Origin: Schlegelella_A sp031360885
Lineage (GTDB): Bacteria > Pseudomonadota > Gammaproteobacteria > Burkholderiales > Burkholderiaceae_C
Direction: 5' to 3'
NCBI GenBank assembly: GCA_031360885.1
Contig: JANMCC010000066.1
Coordinates: forward strand, 1-9,421
Length of the DNA stretch: 9,421 nucleotides
Of the stretch, positions 8,209-9,421 are shown piece by piece (the first letter of the stretch is position 1; each line of letters opens with the position of its first letter). The translations under genes and the position numbers were made by a program. The notes beneath the pieces are model-generated. The model saw only the letters and a list, made by a program, of their open reading frames with translations, searched no databases and was not told the origin of the DNA.

Positions 8209-8212
8209 CTCC
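8209..8212 (-). promoter_or_regulatory. flhD ribosome binding site
   Basis: GGAG on the minus strand, eight bases before ATG 8200. It decides between this start and the longer in-frame ORF. It directly abuts the pentamer repeat at 8213-8232; its GGA is also the core recognised by CsrA-type proteins in other flhDC leaders (established for the family, untested here). Confidence 0.75.
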
Positions 8213-8232
8213 GGTTCGGTTCAGTTCGGTTG
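8213..8232. repeat. Pentanucleotide direct repeat in the flhD leader
   Basis: Four tandem units GGTTC GGTTC AGTTC GGTTG on the plus strand (GAACC-type units on the flhD message) lie directly next to the flhD Shine-Dalgarno. Two units are identical and two carry one change each. The tract is short and could be chance. Confidence 0.5.
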
Positions 8233-8282
8233 TCTTGCGGTACAGGTCTTTGCCCGTGCGATGGAATGAATTCTGATCAGAC

Positions 8283-8310
8283 GAGATGCCGCCAGCCATC
8301 AGGCCATCTC
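8283..8310 (-). other. Small stem-loop in the flhD leader
   Basis: GAGATG (8283-8288) and CATCTC (8305-8310) can pair as a 6-bp stem. The loop contains the upstream in-frame ATG of the flhD frame (8297-8299). A minor structure; function not known. Confidence 0.35.
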
Positions 8311-8339
8311 GGTCGCTTGAGTCCAGCTTCTTCCAAGGC

Positions 8340-8370
8340 CCCTGTCAGGGAACTTCCTACACGCCTGTAG
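8340..8370. promoter_or_regulatory. Cluster of nested inverted repeats, likely operator region of flhDC / glycosyltransferase
   Basis: Three dyads overlap or abut within 31 bases: CCCTG-T-CAGGG (8340-8350), GGAA-C-TTCC (8349-8357) and CTACA-CGCC-TGTAG (8357-8370). They sit 140-170 bases before flhD and 100-130 bases before the glycosyltransferase gene. I recognise no specific regulator site and no convincing -35/-10 pair close by. Confidence 0.45.
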
Positions 8371-8415
8371 CGGCCGGCGGCGATTTGCGGGGTGCAACAC
8401 GCCCTCTTCGGCCCT

Positions 8416-8464
8416 TTCGACAGGGCGGCGGTGCCCAGAATCGCCCCATCGATCCTTCGACAGG
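8416..8464 (+). repeat. Nine-base direct repeat TTCGACAGG upstream of the glycosyltransferase gene
   Basis: TTCGACAGG occurs at 8416-8424 and again at 8456-8464, 40 bp apart centre to centre, close to four helical turns. The first copy also forms the loop and arm of an inverted repeat GCCCT-TTCGAC-AGGGC (8411-8426). The second ends six bases before the ATG. This geometry suits paired binding of one protein, but is not proof. Confidence 0.45.
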
Positions 8465-8470
8465 CATTCC

Positions 8471-9421
8471 ATGACCTCCCCCGCATCGCCCCTGGTCAGC
8501 ATCTGCGTTCCGACCTTCAACCGCAGTCGCTACCTGGCTTCGCTGCTCGAGAGCCTGGCGGTGCAGTTCGACGCGTTCCCGTATCCCTACGAGCTGGTGA
8601 TCGCCGACAACGCCTCGCCCGACGACACCGGCGCCGTGGTCCAGCGCTTCGCCGCCCGCCTGCCGATCCGTTACATCCGTCACGACGAGAACATCGGCTG
8701 CTTCGCCAATGTGCAGTTCGTCATGATGCAAGCCGCCGGCCGCTACGTGATCTACCTCTCCGACGACGACTGCCTGCTCGGCGAGCCGGTGGCGGCGACG
8801 ATCGCCCGCATGGAGGCAGATCCCGGCATCGCCGTCGTGTTCGCCCCGTGGAAGCTCTACGACCTGGTCGGCCAGCAGGAGCAGGGGCAGTTCTACGACG
8901 TACCGCAGGACCTGCGCATCGAAAAGGACCGCCACGCGGAATTGCTCGACCACCTGCTGCGCCACCACATCTTCCCGGAGATCCACATCGCCCGTCGAGA
9001 CGCGCTGCAGCGGCTGATGCCGCGCATCAACGAGCACGCGTTCTACGCGTTCGTGCACGCCGCCGACTACCTGAGCCTCGGCGCCGTGCTGATCCAGAAG
9101 ACGCCGTTCTACGTCTCGATCACCCGCTACTTCGCAGACGAGGAGCGCACCCAGGCCGGCAACGAGGAGGTCGAGGTCGCATGGGACCGCTACCGCGGCG
9201 GGCTCGAGTACATCCTCGCCCGCGCCGGCGCCCAGGTCGCCGCCGAGGAACGATCGGGCTTCCACCTGCGCATCCAGAAGATGATCGCCGTGCGGATGTC
9301 GGTGGCGGTCCGCCTGCGCCACCTGAAGAAGCGCAACCCGCTCGACACCTACTACATCGCCACGCGCCTGAAGGGCATGGGCTACGAGAACCTGCTGCCG
9401 GTGCCGCTGGCGACCATCGCC
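8471..9421 (+). CDS. Family 2 glycosyltransferase (cut by window edge)
   Basis: The visible 317 residues begin MTSPASPLVSICVPTFNRSR and show a GT-A fold family 2 glycosyltransferase domain at about residues 8-130: the nucleotide-binding start SICVPTFNRS, the acidic IADNASPDDT (44-53), the ENIGCFAN stretch (73-80) and the DXD-type metal and sugar-nucleotide site LSDDD (96-100). The part beyond about 150 is largely helical with many basic residues (RLRHLKKRN) and no membrane segment. The layout resembles glycosyltransferases that add sugars to O-antigen or flagellin glycans; sugar donor and acceptor cannot be read from the sequence. Start: ATG at 8471 fits the domain edge; the Shine-Dalgarno is weak (AGG at 8462-8464). 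It is divergent from flhD, sharing a 270-bp control region. No stop codon before the window ends. Confidence 0.9.
   Translation, partial: MTSPASPLVSICVPTFNRSRYLASLLESLAVQFDAFPYPYELVIADNASPDDTGAVVQRFAARLPIRYIRHDENIGCFANVQFVMMQAAGRYVIYLSDDDCLLGEPVAATIARMEADPGIAVVFAPWKLYDLVGQQEQGQFYDVPQDLRIEKDRHAELLDHLLRHHIFPEIHIARRDALQRLMPRINEHAFYAFVHAADYLSLGAVLIQKTPFYVSITRYFADEERTQAGNEEVEVAWDRYRGGLEYILARAGAQVAAEERSGFHLRIQKMIAVRMSVAVRLRHLKKRNPLDTYYIATRLKGMGYENLLPVPLATIA

Noticed and set aside
8201..8299. Longer FlhD starting at the upstream in-frame ATG (33 extra residues)
   Set aside because: The extension has no likeness to FlhD, its ATG lacks a good Shine-Dalgarno, and the downstream ATG has GGAG at eight bases and aligns with the E. 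coli start.
8357..8370. LexA-type SOS box
   Set aside because: The dyad is CTACA-N4-TGTAG, not CTGT-N8-ACAG, so it does not meet the known consensus.
8374..8399. Sigma-54 promoter upstream of the glycosyltransferase (GG and GC pairs)
   Set aside because: The best GG-GC pair is spaced by nine rather than ten bases and the flanking bases do not match TGGCAC/TTGC.
8357..9322. 321-codon open frame on the minus strand opposite the glycosyltransferase
   Set aside because: Composition typical of an antisense frame; the plus-strand frame carries clear GT2 motifs.

Overview
The window is almost entirely a high-GC flagellar locus from a proteobacterium, most likely a betaproteobacterium of the Burkholderiales type. 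This is an inference from the FlhD/FlhC master regulator pair (restricted to Beta- and Gammaproteobacteria), the order flhD-flhC-motA-motB with flhB-flhA nearby, and the strong GC bias. All flagellar genes lie on the minus strand, so the locus reads from right to left.

Layout from the right edge. A family 2 glycosyltransferase gene (8471 to the end, plus strand, cut by the window edge) is divergent from flhD (7877-8200), which overlaps or nearly touches flhC (7338-7874). Their 270-bp divergent region is rich in short inverted and direct repeats. Behind flhC come a large hairpin, an intrinsic terminator and, directly after it, a good sigma-28-like promoter for motA-motB (6268-7131, 5305-6252). 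After a 171-bp spacer with several hairpins comes a soluble PAS / histidine kinase / REC / REC / HPt hybrid kinase (2590-5133) on the same strand. A convergent fasciclin-domain secreted protein gene (1934-2485, plus strand) interrupts the flagellar run; the gap between it and the kinase holds two copies of a REP-like palindrome in opposite orientation. Then come flhB (561-1724) and the first 179 codons of flhA (1-539, cut by the left edge).

How they work together. FlhD4C2 is the class I activator that switches on flagellar operons. FlhB and FlhA are integral-membrane parts of the flagellar type III export gate. MotA and MotB form the stator that drives rotation. The hybrid kinase is an unassigned phosphorelay in a place where other betaproteobacteria may carry chemotaxis genes. 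The glycosyltransferase may modify flagellin or a surface glycan.

A third copy of the REP-like palindrome forms the last codons and stop codon of flhB and runs into the ribosome binding site of flhA. I see no mobile element, CRISPR array, RNA gene or defence system. The points most worth checking are regulatory: the REP at the flhB-flhA junction, the terminator/promoter block between flhC and motA, the repeat-rich flhD leader, and the unassigned hybrid kinase.
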